Shown: positions 19,850-32,300, numbered from the stretch's first letter. The stretch: DNA of 64,000 bases from Neoarius graeffei (GCF_027579695.1 NC_083589.1:35023335-35087334), one strand, 5' to 3'. The notes: generated by a model not told the origin, from the sequence alone. Numbers and translations: made by a program.

Positions 19850-21456
19850 CAATCCCGATTCCAAAAAAAGTTGGGACAAAGTACAAATTGTTAATATAAA
19901 CAGAATGCAATGATGTGGAAGTTTCAAAATTCCATATTTTATTCAGAATAGAACATAGATGACATATCAAATGTTTAAACTGAGAAAATGTATCATTTAA
20001 AGAGAAAAATTAGGTGATTTTAAATTTCATGACAACAACACATCTCAAAAAAGTTGGGACAAGGCCATGTTTACCACTGTGAGACATCCCCTTTTCTCTT
20101 TACAACAGTCTGTAAATGTCTGGGGACTGAGGAGACAAGTTGCTCAAGTTTAGGGATAGGAATGTCAACCCATTCTTGTCTAATGTAGGATTCTAGTTGC
20201 TCAACTGTCTTAGGTCTTTTTTGTCGTGTCTTCCGTTTTATGATGCGCCAAATGTTTTCTACGGGTGAAAGATCTGGACTGCAGGCTGGCCAGTTCAGTA
20301 CCCGGACCCTTCTTCTACACAGCCATGATGCTGTAATTGATGCAGTATGTGGTTTGGCATTGTCATGTTGGAAAATGCAAAGTCTTCCCTGAAAGTGATG
20401 TCGTCTGGATGGGAGCATATGTTGCTCTAGAATCTGGATATACCTTTCAGCACTGATGGTGTCTTTCCAGATGTGTAAGCTGCCCATGCCACACGCATTA
20501 ATGCAACCCCATACCATCAGAGATGCAGGCTTCTGAACTGAGCGCTGATAACAATTGGGTCGTCCTTCTCCTCTTTAGTCCGAATGACACGGCGTCCCTA
20601 ATTTCCATAAAGAACTTCAAATTTTGATTTGTCTGACCACAGAACAGTTTTCCACTTTGCCACAGTCCATTTTAAAAAATGAGCCTTGGCCCAGAGAAGA
20701 CGTCTGCACTTCTGGATCATGTTTAGATACAGCTTCTTCTTTGAACTATAGAGTTTTAGCTGGCAATGGCGGATGGCATGGTGAATCGTGTTCACAGATA
20801 ATGTTCTCTGGAAATATTCCTGAGCCCATTTTGTGATTTCCAATACAGAAGCATGCCTGTATGTGATGCAGTGCCGTCTAAGGGTCCGAAGATCACGGGC
20901 ACCCAGTATGGTTTTCCGGCCTTGACCCTTACGCACAGAGATTCTTCCAGATTCTCTGAATCTTTTGATGATATTATGCACTGTAGATGATGATATGTTC
21001 AAACTCTTTGCAATTTTACACTGTCGAACTCCTTTCTGATATTGCTCCACTATTTGTTGGCACAGAATTAGGGGGATTGGTGATTCTCTTCCCATCTTTA
21101 CTTCTGAGAGCCACTGCCACTCCTAGATGCTCTTTTTATACCCAGTCATGTTAATGACCTATTGCCAATTGACCTCATGAGTTGCAATTTGGTCCTCCAG
21201 CTGTTCCTTTTTGTACCTTTAACTTTTCCAGCCTCTTATTACCCCTGTCCCAACTTTTTTGAGATGTGTTGCTGTCATGAAATTTCAAATGAGCTAATAT
21301 TTGGCATGAAATTTCAAAATGTCTCACTTTCGACATTTGATATGTTGTCTATGTTCTATTGTGAATACAATATCAGTTTTTGAGATTTGTAAATTATTGC
21401 ATTCCGTTTTTATTTACAGTTTGTACTTTGTCCCAACTTCTTTGGAATCGGGGTTG
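19850..21456 (-). mobile_element. Tc1-type DNA transposon, copy 2, nested
   Basis: The same family as 6707-8311, with ends CAATCCCGATTCC and GGAATCGGGGTTG and the TA target at 19848-19849 and 21457-21458. It is inserted inside another Tc1-type element. This is the best preserved Tc1 in the window. Confidence 0.93.
20071..21095 (-). pseudogene. Tc1 transposase, nearly intact
   Basis: The frame opens at 21095 (MGRESPIPL) with two helix-turn-helix segments ([20 protein letters not shown]) and an LWSDKSKF first-aspartate region. The second part (20071-20517) carries [12 protein letters not shown] and [19 protein letters not shown], the remaining DD34E residues. The breaks are one in-frame TAG at 20598-20600 and a single-base loss just after it, near 20555. 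The total is about 341 codons, the family norm. Confidence 0.9.
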
Positions 21457-21922
21457 TATTTTCTACATTGTGGAATAATACTGAAGACATAAAAACTATG
21501 AAGTAACGTATGGAGCATATATGGAATTTTGTGGTAAACAAAAAAGTGTTAAAAAACAAAATATGTTTGATATTTTAGATTTTTCAAAGTTTACCTTGAT
21601 GATTCTTTGCACACTATTGGCATTATCTTAACCAGCTTCGTGAGATAGTCACCTGGAATGGTTTTCAATTAACAGGTGTCTCGTCAAAAGTTAATTAGTG
21701 CAATTTCTTGCCCTCTTAATGTGTTTGAGATCAAACAGTAAATAGTAAATATACAGTAAATATCCCTATACCACAATTGGAATAATCCATATTATGTCAA
21801 GAACCGCTCAACTAAGTAAAGAGAAACAATCATGACTTTAAGACATTATGTGTCTTTTAATTAATAAAAATCAAGAAAACCCACAGAATTAGAAGGTGTG
21901 TCCAAACTTTTGACTGGAACCG

Positions 21923-22312
21923 TATGTCCTGAGTCTGCATAAATTAGAATGGAATGTATGTGTCACATTAATGACCAACCTATAAAGTACATTTGAATTG
22001 AGAAATAACAATGATATAATGTTCAACCTCTATTTATGCATAATATTAAATGGGCACCAGTTCACCATGGCATTCCTACTGAATGTCCATTAGACATTTT
22101 TGGGGAATTTCATGAAACATTCCAATGGGAATCCCACAGCAATCTCTAAACTCATTCGTCCTCGAAGTAAATGTTCAGGTTGTCCTAGTTTCCTTGCCCT
22201 TCCAAGCCCTCAAGTGTTAACTATTCTAGCAGGATGCCCAACTATTGACTAGCACTTTAACAGCCTTGAATGCCAGGCATCTTAAGAACAGAAGTGCTCC
22301 GCACACATCATA
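21923..22312. other. Non-coding stretch
   Basis: No gene or repeat recognised. Confidence 0.5.
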
Positions 22313-22316
22313 TTAA

Positions 22317-22986
22317 AGGAGAACTGAAGTAATTTTTAAACTTGCTTTATTTCTTAATGAATGTGTGATTCAACTACGTTTTCAGTTTAAGTAACCTTAT
22401 ATCGTAACTCATATTGGCAACTAATTGCAATTAAATATTATACTTATCAGCCTATTCAGTTTTTAGCCATTTAGTTCGTTTGGTCCACGGCAAGTGTCAC
22501 TTATCTGCACGATCTTCATGAGACTTGTGCGAGACTTCAAAACATGAAGTGTCAGCCAGGTGTCAGTGCCGCCGTTTTGAAAACTGTTTTCCAAATGAAA
22601 TATTGCACAAAAACAAGTTTAAATGACAATTACAGCCTACTTTTTTCAAACTTTTCTGATTGCTATCAAAACAAAAAAACCTTCTGGCTTGATTACATCA
22701 GCATTTGAAAGTGGGCGTGCGTGTCTTTTGACAATGTTGGCAGATGTTGGTCACTTTGATTTCTGCTGTATGTTTTACTTCCGTCCTACAACGTCTCGCA
22801 CAGGTCTCAACAAATCTCGTTTACGGCCATTGCTTTGACATATGGACTGATATATTACATAGCATATTTCAAACACTCATAACTTACTATTGCAGTAACA
22901 AAATAGCTATCAAAAATGCATTCCTATATTTAATAAAATGAGATAAATAGAATTTTGATAATAAAAAAATTGCCTTCAGTTCTCCT
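22317..22986. mobile_element. TTAA-flanked MITE (Kolobok- or piggyBac-type)
   Basis: The 13-bp perfect inverted ends AGGAGAACTGAAG and CTTCAGTTCTCCT are flanked by TTAA at 22313-22316 and 22987-22990. The 670-bp interior has no transposase. The TTAA target fits Kolobok or piggyBac; the AGG start favours Kolobok. A second copy begins at 63737. Confidence 0.85.
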
Positions 22987-23488
22987 TTAATTGACATCAT
23001 AACATATAAGTAATGTTATGAACATAAGCAAGGACATTCGTCCTATTTTTCACAGCTAGACTGATTTATTGTTTGCATTTTAATTGGCTATTTTACTAAC
23101 CCCATTTCCAGAAAAGTTGGGATGTTTTCCAAAATGCAATAAAAACAAAAATCTGTGATTTGTTAATACACATGAACCTTTATTTAACTGACAAAAGTAC
23201 AAAGAAAAGATTTTCAATAGTTTTACTGACCAACTTAATTGATGTCTGCAACATACTCAAAAAAGTTGAGACAGATGCAACATAAGACTGAAAAGTTTAT
23301 AGGATATTCAAGTAACACAATTTTTGGAAGATTCCACAATAAGCAGGCTAATTGGTAACATGACTGACTATAAATGGAGCATGCACAAAAGGCTTAAACT
23401 GCAAGCAAGGATGGGTTGTGGCTCACTCCTTTGTGCCAAAAATCATGAGAGAATTGTTCTAAGTCTAAAGTCCTTTCTGAACCATGCA

Positions 23489-23743
23489 GTCAGGCGCACT
23501 GGGCAGCGCCGATCTCTGTTTCTGTAGCCCTCAGCCTCTCGCCTATACAGCTAGGGTATGGGAGGGCCAGTCCTCTGGTAACTGCGAGAATTTAACTCCC
23601 CACTCACATCTGTATTGCAGCGTGCCTTGCCAGATGACAATAGGTACCATTTTTATGATGGTCTTTGGTATGACCCGACTGCGAGTAGAACTTGCAATCT
23701 CCCAATCAAGAGGCAGACACACTAACCACTAGGCCAACTTGCG
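23489..23743 (-). repeat. tRNA-derived SINE of a different family
   Basis: Read on the minus strand it starts GCAAGTTGGCCTAGTGGTTA with tRNA-like A- and B-box words (GATTGCAAGTTCTACTC). This is distinct from the common SINE at 5881. It interrupts the N-terminal part of the Tc1 transposase. Confidence 0.7.
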
Positions 23744-23862
23744 TTAGATAGAAGAGAATTAGTCAATTCAAAAAGAACATTTCTCAATGCAAGATTTTAG
23801 GTCTTTCAAACTCTCCAGTACATAATATTTTGAAAAGATTCAGGGAATTCTGAGACATCTCA

Positions 23863-24207
23863 GTGCGTCAAGGCCAAGGTCGGAAAAGACTGTTGAATGT
23901 GTGTGACCTTCAAGCCCTCAGGAAGCACTGCCTGAGAAACCATAATGTTAGTGAGACAAATATAGCCACATGGGCTTGGAAGTACATTGGAAAACTTTTG
24001 TTACCCAACCCAGTCCACTGCTGCATCCAGAAATGCAACCTGAAGCTGTATTATGCAAGGAGGAAGCCATTCATCAGTTCCATGCAGAAAGAACGGCAAT
24101 TTCTCTGGGCCCAAACTCATCTCAGATGGAATGAAAGACAGTGGAAATGTGCACCATGGTCAAATGAGTCCACATTTCAGCTTGTTTTTGGGAAAACCAG
24201 ACATTGA
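23863..24207 (+). pseudogene. Tc1 transposase fragment
   Basis: An open 114-codon stretch keeps GQGRKRLLNVCDLQALRKHC and a LRWNERQWKCAPWSNESTFQ segment where the first catalytic aspartate is replaced (WSNES instead of WSDES). The downstream catalytic parts are interrupted by the palindrome. Confidence 0.8.
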
Positions 24208-24308
24208 GTTCCCATTGCCAAAGGTGATGTGATCCAGCATCTGTGATGGTACGGGGTGCATCAGTGCCCATGGTATGGGTGAGTTGCACGTGTGTAGGTA
24301 CCATTGAT

Positions 24309-24513
24309 ACTGTGGGTGGTAGAAATGGGCAACTGGACTTGCTTGAAGATTCTTGAAAACGTTTCACCTCTCGTCCAAAAGGCTTCCTCAGTTCTGTCTG
24401 ACTAATAGTCTCCCTATTAGTCAGACAGAACTGAGGAAGCCTTTTGGACGAGAGGTGAAACGTTTTCAAGAATCTTCAAGCAAGTCCAGTTGCCAATTTC
24501 TACCACCCACAGT
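24309..24513. repeat. Near-perfect 205-bp palindrome
   Basis: Arms of 100 bp (24309-24408 and 24414-24513) are reverse complements with one mismatch, separated by the 5-base spacer TCTCC. The outer ends read ACTGTGGGTGGTAGAAAT and ATTTCTACCACCCACAGT. It sits inside a Tc1 relic, and no target duplication could be fixed. Confidence 0.92.
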
Positions 24514-25103
24514 TTACTATGACCTGGATGATTGAGAATCTTCACAGACATGTACCATTGATACATTTGCTTATTTGAGCAGGACCATGACAGGCTTCAT
24601 TCTGCACCGGTCACAACAGCGTAGCTTTGTGCATGTGCTCACAGAGTGCATGTGCTTGACTGGCCTGCTACCAGTCTAGCTCTGTCTCCTACTGAGAATG
24701 TATGGCACATCATGAAGAGGAGAATCAGACAGTGATGACCACAGACTGTTAAACAGCTGAAGTCTTGTATCAAAAATGGACAAAAATTCCAATTGCGATA
24801 CTGCAACAATTAGTATCCTCAGTTCCCATAAAACAGTGTTCTTAAAAGGAACAGTGATCTAACACAATGGTATTAATGCCTCTGTCCCAACTTTTTGAGT
24901 GTCTTGCAGGCATCAAATTCTAACTTCGTTTACGGTATATTTACAAAATACAATTACTGTAAATTGGTCAGTAAAACTATTGAAATGCTTTTCTTTGTAC
25001 TTTTGTCAGTGAAATAAAGGTTCACATGAATTAACAAATCACAGATTCTTGTTTTTATTTCATTTTGGAAAATATCCCAGCTTTTCTGGAAATGGAATTA
25101 GTA

Positions 25104-25208
25104 ATTGCTGCATAATCACAGTACAGAAAACTGCTGGTCCATGGCCTTCGAGATATTTCAAAAATTCAAAAGTGTCAGCTGGAATACTGAGAATGTGAAT
25201 AATTTAAA

Positions 25209-25244
<36 letters not shown>

Positions 25245-26186
25245 TCAGACTTGTGCTTCCCTGTATCTCGTGTTCTACTCATAAGAAAATCAAATGATGA
25301 AGTCTACCCAACCCCAAAGCATATTTCCCCATCAATAGCAAATCACAGGAAGTTCATATTAGGTTTGTCATCAGCCACAATCGTTATGCGACAGGCAAAG
25401 AATTGCAGCTGTCAGTGCTGCTCTTCATCACTTTATGCATGGTGTCCTCTAATCAATAGATGTTAATTACACCTCTTTATGCAGGAGCTTTTCACACAAG
25501 GGCAAGAAATAGAATTAAAACCCAAGAAATAAATCATGACATATTTAGCATATTTTAAAATCTTGGTAGGGACAGGAATATCTGACAGTGTAACCTAGAT
25601 ATGCCTTCAAAAATAATGCAATTAGACATTTTACCAAGCATTTATTTTTACATTTTGGTATACAGAAATACTGTGAAGAGCAGTGAACAGTAATACATGA
25701 AACAAAGTGTGACAACACTGCTTTTTTTTAAGAGTTAATCGTCTTAGGTACAAAAATGGTGTACAGTTCCATAAGGAAATGAGCTGTAAGTTTTACTGAA
25801 CATCTTGCAAAACCAGCCAGAGATTTTCTGGAGACTTTGACTGTTGCACTTCCTTCTTATTTTTATTTTCATCAAAACCCAGCAATTGTCTGAAAAGTGA
25901 TCTCTTACATAATATGCTGCTTTCTTTACTGACAGAAATATTTTTATGTAACACTTCTTTTTCATACAGACTCAGTAATGCACAAGTCCTAAAATAAACA
26001 TCTATAACAGGACCTGTAAAAAAAAATTAAAAAGCACACACAAAAGCAAAAAAAACAACAACACAACTTTTGCACAATACAGTGTATGCAACATATAGCA
26101 GCTATCCACAACACACACACTCAGAACACCTGGGGTTGAAGAAATAATCAAATATAGAATATCCTGTAAGGCGATTAAAATCAAAT
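25104..26186. other. Non-coding stretch
   Basis: It holds an (AAT)n microsatellite at 25208-25243. No gene recognised. Confidence 0.6.
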
Positions 26187-28396
26187 CAAATCAAGTTTAT
26201 TTGTATAGCGCTTTTAACAATAAACATTGTCGCAAAGCAGCTTTACAGAATTTGAACGACTTAAAACATGAGCTAATTTTATCCCTAATCTATCCCCAAT
26301 GAGCAAGCCTGTGGCGACGGTGGCAAGGAAAAACTCCCTCAGACGACATGAGGAAGAAACCTCGAGAGGAACCAGACTCAAAAGGGAACCCATCCTCATT
26401 TGGGCAACAACAGACAGCCTGACTATAATATTAACAGTTTTAACAGGTATAACCCTCAACTGTCCTCATGGGGCCGTCCTTCACAGGAGCGGTGTGATAA
26501 AACTCTGACCAGACACAGGGCACCAGGATGGATCAAGCAGGTCCGAGGGGCAGAAGAGGCCAGCATCTCAATCCCAGGATCAACATGTAACTCAGAGGGA
26601 CAGATTGGGTGGGGGGGGGGGGGGGGGGGGGAAGAGAGAGAGAAAGAAAACACAGGTTGTTAGGTATGCCCTAAAAATGACAAGTATTAAATCTGTGTGG
26701 TAGGCTCGCAGAGACGAGAGTCTTTACATCAGGCATAACACACAACAATGGCATGTTAATATGGTAAAAAATATCATGACCTGCTCTGGCTGGATGCTTG
26801 ATTGGGTGATGGGAGCACATTCCTCAGCAATGATGAGATGCAGATGGGACCATTAGGGCTGGCCAAGACAATTCAGTTACATTTCACCGGGTCTGGGACA
26901 TGCGACAGAATGTCTGACGGCCGATTCCCTGCAGGCTACGATAGCCAGTCGAGGTCTCCACCGTCTCCACCAAAAGATTTCCTGTTGACTCCATGTAACT
27001 CAGAGGGACAGATTTGGGGTGGGGGGGAGGAAAAGAAAACACAGGTTGTTAGGTATGCCCAATGTCACCTGAATAAGTAGGAACAGTATACATATTGCAC
27101 CGAGTACAAGCAGGGACTCCAGCAACTAACTATGACAGCATAACTAAAAGGAGAGAGCCAGAAGGTAACACAGGCATGAGGGAGCCCCGGGACATAAAGC
27201 AGCCAGCCACTACACTGTCAACAAACTCGAGTGAGCAAGCGAGTGGGGACTGACAGCATCCATACATCCCAGTTTACCAAAACACTCTATGTCTGAGGAC
27301 CCTCCAGATCTACTCCTTTACCTCATAAACACCATTAACAAAAGGCTTGACGAAACAGATATGTTTTCAGCCTAGACTTAAATGCTGAGACTGTGTCTGA
27401 TTCCCGAACATTACTTGGAAGGCTGTTCCATAACTGTGGGGCTTTGTAAGAAAAGGCTCTGCCCCCTGATGTAGCCTTCACTATACGAGGTACCAGCAGA
27501 TAGCCTGCACCTTTTGATCTAAGTAGGCGTGGCGGGTCATAGAGGAGCAGAAGTTCACTCAGGTACTGTGGTGTGAGACCATTTAGTGCTTTAAAGGTCA
27601 ATAGTAGTATTTTATAATCAATACGAAATTTGATTGGGAGCCAATGCAGTGTGGATAAGACAGGCATGATGTGGTCATATTTTCTAGTTCTAGTAAGGAC
27701 TCTTGCTGCTGCATTTTGAACTATCTGGAGCTTGTTTATGCACTTATTGGAACATCCAGACAGTAAGGCATTACAATAATCCAACCTGGAGGTAACGAAA
27801 GCATGGACTAGTTTTTCTGCATCATGCAATGACATTAAATTTCTTATCTTTGCAATATTTCTGAGATGAAAGAAAGCTATCCGGGTGATGTTATCAATGT
27901 GAGTTTCGAATGAAAGACTGGGGTCAATAATCACTCCGAGGTCTTTTACTGCTGCACGTGAAGAAACAGAAAGGACATCCAGAGTCACTGTGTAATCAGA
28001 AAACTTACTTCTAGCTGTATGTGGTCCTAGCACAAGTACTTCAGTCTTGTCAGAGTTAAGCAGAAGGAAATTAATAAGCATCCAGTGTCTAATGTCCTTA
28101 ACACATTCCTCAATTCTATTAAGCTGGTGTCTCTCATCAGGTTTTGCAGAGACATACAACTGTGTGTCATCAGCATAACAGTGGAAACTAATACAATGTT
28201 TGCGAATAATATCGCCTAGAGGTAACATATATAGAGAAAAAAGCAGTGGACCCAAGACAGAGCCTTGTGGAACACCAAACTTTACCTCGGCACGTCCAGA
28301 AATATCACCATTTACATCAACACACTGACAACGACCAGTTAAAACAGAGTAATATACAATATAAAATACAAGGAATGAAAGAGAGTTAGCATACAT
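26187..28396 (-). mobile_element. 5'-truncated L2-type LINE
   Basis: The minus-strand order is the C-terminal reverse transcriptase frame (27335-28396), a 1.1-kb 3' untranslated region and a terminal (GATTT)n-like tail at 26187-26205. The tail word TTTATTTGTATAGCGCTTTT on the plus strand is typical of fish L2-type 3' ends. A poly-G run at about 26610-26630 lies in the untranslated region. The 5' end is missing from about 28345 on. Confidence 0.85.
27335..28396 (-). pseudogene. L2 reverse transcriptase, C-terminal half
   Basis: An open frame of 353 codons, of which the first 20 or so may be flanking DNA. It carries [20 protein letters not shown], then [20 protein letters not shown] with the catalytic YADD, and the thumb and C-terminal segments ([30 protein letters not shown]) usual for L2/CR1 elements. 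The endonuclease and the fingers of the polymerase are absent, so it cannot act alone. Confidence 0.88.
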
Positions 28397-28739
28397 ACAG
28401 CAAAATAATGGTAATTAGCCAACTGATATAAGTTTAATATATAAACATTTGGTTGGTCTCGTCCAACCGAGTAACCTAGAGAAATCCAAAAAGTGTTGCA
28501 AACTTCCCCAGTCTCTGCTACAATATACAGCAAGGGAGAATCAGAATGAATATAGGTACAAAATAATGCACGAAAGTGTAAAGTGATTAAGTGGCAAATA
28601 AAAAGGTATTCAATTTGAACTAAATGTTTTGATTTAATTTGACACTATATGCAATGCAAGAGTTCACCAGTTGATTTTACACTGTAAATAGTGCATTAAG
28701 CATGAGTTAATTTGATGTTAAAATTATTTTAGATCATGA

Positions 28740-29135
28740 ATAATTTGTGCACAAAGTTAATTAATAAGCAATGTAATAACAGTGTAATAACAGGTGTAAC
28801 AAGCGGCATAATAGCAATGTAACAACATGTGTAAGATGCTTTGTGTAACAACATGTGTACTATGCAGTGTAATATGTAATAAATGTAACAAGCAGTGTAA
28901 TAATGTAATAACAGTTGTTACAACAGTTGTTATAACAGATTTGATACTAGGTTGAAAGACATAATAGTGTAATAATGCAATAACAGGTGTAATAAGCAGT
29001 GTGATAACAATGTAGCAGGTGTAACAAACAGTGTAATAATAATGTAATCATAGGCATCATAATGCATATAATAACATTTCTAATAAGCAGTATGATAACA
29101 ATGGAATAGCAGGTGTAATAACAATAAGAATGTAA
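28740..29135. repeat. Degenerate GTAATAACAGGTGTAA tandem array
   Basis: Words such as AATAACAGGTGTAATAAGCA and GTGTAATAACAATG recur over about 400 bp. A shorter patch of the same kind occurs in the related Tc1 element at 37225-37275, so the array belongs to that transposon family. Confidence 0.65.
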
Positions 29136-29917
29136 TAATCATGAAGCCCATGTTCCCTGGACTAAAGAAGAGGGGGACCATCTGGCTTATCAGTGCACAG
29201 TTCAAAACCCAGCATCTGTGATGGTATGGGGACATCAGTGCACATGCCATGGGTAGCCTGCACATCTGGGAAGGCACCATTAATAGTGAACAAGTATACA
29301 TATATACTTTTTTTTTCAGGGGAATCCTTGCTTATTTCAGCAAGACAATGCCAAACCACATTCTGCACAGATTACAATTGCATGTCTCCATCGTAAAAGA
29401 GTCCAGGTGATAAACTTGCCTGTCTGCAGTCCAGACCTGTCTCACCTTAAAAACATTTGGTGCATTATGAAACACAAAATATGGCAAAGCAGACCCTAAA
29501 TACACAGGACTTCAAACACCTTGGATTCTGTGCCTCTTCATGCTTCCTTGAGACTCCAGGACCTTGATTTCCAATTAAAATGCGGAAATCATATATCAGG
29601 CAAGAATAGGACATTTCACTTTCAAAACTGTAGCACTTGGACTCCTCATTTCCCCATACATTTACAGAGTGTGGTTAAAAATAGAGGTGATGCAACACAG
29701 AGGTAAACATGCCCCTATCCCAACTTTGTTGAAATGTGTTGCTGGCATCAAATTCAAAATGAGTATATATTTTTTCATAAAACAATGACAGTCAGTTTCA
29801 GTGTTATGTTTTCTTTGTACTATTTTCAATGAAATATAGGGTGATTTGCAAATCATCTCTTTGTTTTTTAATTACATTTTACACAGCATCCCAGCTTTCT
29901 CGGAAGTGGGATTGTAG
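29135..29917 (+). mobile_element. Tc1-type fragment (family B, 3' half)
   Basis: A decayed transposase C-terminal half is readable (TTTCAGCAAGACAATGCCAA encodes a QQDNAK-like motif) and is followed by the right end GAAGTGGGATTGTAG. Its sequence closely follows 37290-37840. No left end is present. Confidence 0.75.
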
Positions 29918-30109
29918 GAAATTAATCAGTGACAGGAGTGGAGTAACTGGTACCACCTAAACATTGACTATTTTCCAGTAACAGCACCTTTTGCTGTACA
30001 TTTTATCCATTTGTTGTTACATTTGATGTTTTGGTACATCAAAAAAAAACAAGTTAGTTCCTATAGTTCCTGATCCCACTCAGTGTTGTAATAACAGGTG
30101 TAATAACAT

Positions 30110-30960
30110 GTAGCTGGCTACAAAAAGTGCTTACAAGCTGCAATACTTGCCAAAGGGGGTGTTACTAGGTACTGACCATGCAGGGTGCCCAAACTTTTGG
30201 TTCGGGCCCTTTTCCTTTGTCATTTTGAAAATGTAAAAGATGAAAATAAAAAATTGTTTTTGCTTTAAATATAAAGGGAATGAGTCATCTTTAACTTTAT
30301 GCCTTTTGGAGATCATTTCATCTTCAACTTGCTTAACTGTTCACAGTAACAGCAATTTTGACCAGGGGTGCCCAAACTTTTGCATACCACTGTATGTTTT
30401 TCATAAAACAATAACATTTCTCAGTTTCAACATTTTATATGTTCTCTTTGTACTATTTTCAATAAATTATCATGTGATTTGCAAATCATCACATGATTTT
30501 TAACTACGTTTTATACAGTGCCCCAACTTTTTTGGAATTGGGGTTGTAGGAATTTTATCAGTCACAAGAGTGGAGTAACTGTTACCACATAAACATTGAC
30601 TATTTTCTAGTAACAGTACCTCCTGCTGTGCATTTTATCTATTTGTTGTTACATTTGATGTTGTGGAACATCAAAAAACAACCTAGTTCCTGGTCTCACT
30701 CACATTATTAATTACATATAGCATATGCTCTTATTCAGAGCGATGTACAAAGAGCACATACATACCCAGCACCTAAGCAGCAGTTGGGGGTTAGGTGCCT
30801 TACTCAAGAGCACATTAACCATGGCTTTTCCTGCCATTCCTGGGAATTGAACCAGCAACCTTTTGGGCTAAAGGCTTCTTTTCTTACCTTTAGGGGATGG
30901 CTGCCCTATAACAGTCTGCCCCTCACCACCTGCACTTTTTCTCTCTCTAAATTAGTAAGT
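30110..30960. repeat. Duplicated mosaic: Tc1-A end, Tc1-B end and SINE
   Basis: The segment is nearly identical to 43804-44660. It begins inside the C-terminus of a family-A Tc1 transposase, passes its right end (GCATACCACTG, 30394), runs through the family-B right end to about 30548, then an AT-rich flank and a SINE. Having the same insertion at the same place in both copies means the block was duplicated after the insertions. Confidence 0.8.
30712..30880 (-). repeat. SINE with L2-like tail
   Basis: The minus strand carries a tRNA-like head (GGTTGCTGGTTCAATTCCC) and a CTCTGAATAAGAGCATATGC tail, related to 8750-8940. Confidence 0.7.
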
Positions 30961-30971
30961 AAGTAAGTAAG

Positions 30972-32185
30972 TGTTGGGTTCGCCCAGAAAGAGACCCTGG
31001 ATTCCTTCGTGAATGCCTTTCCCTCGGGCCCGAGGTGGACGAATCAACAGCTCGAACACAGACAAGGGAACACGTGAGAGTTGTTCACATGCCAGTTTAT
31101 TCGCTCAGTCACTTCGTCCAAATGAAAACATTTTTGGAAGCATCTTATAGTGTTTCTGGGTTTATGTTTTGTCTTCATGTGTGTGTGTGTGTGTGTGTGT
31201 GTAATGGGTGTGTGTCTATGTGTAAGTGTGTAATGATCTTGAATCAATCATAATATAAAAACATATTTGCTGACAGTAAGGTACAGATAGATATCAGAGT
31301 TTTGGCTTATAATCAATATTATGTCTGATTCTTCGTGGAATAGTTTGGAATGTTAAACATAGATAATGTCTTGCCTACGAAGAAGGTCAAAAAACACTAG
31401 TTTGCACAGAAAGGATCTTACTAATTGACAGGAATAATTCTTAACACATGAATGTGTGTTAAGTCAGTAAATTACATCTTGATTCCATCATCATAAGTAA
31501 AATAACAAATAACAGTATGTCTTTCATAATGCTAAAACAAGGAATGTTATAAGAGAATAAACATAAAAGAAAAATAAGAACAACTTAACCACAAGAACAA
31601 TGAGAATATGTCTGAAAGAGAGAGAACAATTAAACAACTAACAGGATTAAACTCATAACTAAATTAGGTTAATGCTTTTAAACTAAAAATCCTTAGAATC
31701 ATAAGATCTTAATTATAATTATAATGTCATTATGGAACTAATCTAGAACTATAAAACTAACATTAATCACAGAATGCATTCATTAATTACGGGACCTATA
31801 AAACTAACATTAATCACTACCATAGTATATTTCAATATATTTCAGTATATTTCATAGCTTTTATGAAGCTATGACCTAAGGTTCAACTGAATGAATTAAC
31901 ATGATCATGAACTTTAATTCTACCATTTCAGAGTGTGTATGGGTCAATCTGACACTAAAACAGACCTTCAGACACTTCTCTGTTCAAAATACACATTCAT
32001 AAACAAAATGTTCCCAAACAACGTCCAGCCGGACCTAAGGTCATTTCAAACTAAATTTTGACACAGAATAAGCTAAGAATTACTATTCCACTAAACTTAC
32101 ATATACCTACATATATCCTGATTTAACCTACTGATTCTGATTCATATTCTGATCATAATCTACATATAATAAAATTTGACCCAAC

Positions 32186-32186
<1 letters not shown>
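30972..32186 (-). mobile_element. Solo LTR
   Basis: The 1215-bp unit reads TGTTGGGTCAAATTTTAT to GGGCGAACCCAACA on the minus strand, with the TG/CA ends of an LTR. It is flanked by GTAAG at 30967-30971 and 32187-32191; because it sits in a (TAAG)n run, the exact duplication length is ambiguous. A polyadenylation signal AATAAA (complement at 31096-31101) lies 125 bp from its 3' end. There is no internal coding region, so it is the product of LTR-LTR recombination. Retrovirus-like or other LTR class is not decided. Confidence 0.75.
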
Positions 32187-32239
<53 letters not shown>

Positions 32240-32300
32240 CAAACAAACAAACAAACAAACAAACAAACAGCTTTTCATGTTACTGGAAAGAAAGAAAGAA
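32187..32300. repeat. (TAAG)n, (AAAC)n and (AAAG)n microsatellites
   Basis: The TAAG run continues the one left of the solo LTR, then AAAC units and a short AAAG run follow. The corresponding place in the duplicate at 44652-44720 is much shorter. Confidence 0.9.

Larger units (their letters stand above)
19789..21922. mobile_element. Outer Tc1-type element, internally deleted
   Basis: The ends CAGTACCGGTCAAAAGTTTG and CAAACTTTTGACTGGAACCG are inverted and flanked by TA (19787-19788, 21923-21924). After removing the inserted Tc1 at 19850-21456, about 0.5 kb remains without a transposase. It is a deletion derivative. Confidence 0.85.
23096..25101 (+). mobile_element. Tc1-type transposon relic with insertions
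   Basis: The ends CTAACCCCATTTCCAGAAAA and TTTTCTGGAAATGGAATTAG are inverted beside TA. The plus-strand transposase is decayed. The element contains a SINE (23489-23743) and a long palindrome (24309-24513), which explain its 2-kb length. Confidence 0.85.

Noticed and set aside
22623..22941. Two frames inside the TTAA MITE
   Set aside because: No transposase features; the same region in the second copy at 63737 is outside the window so conservation cannot be tested.
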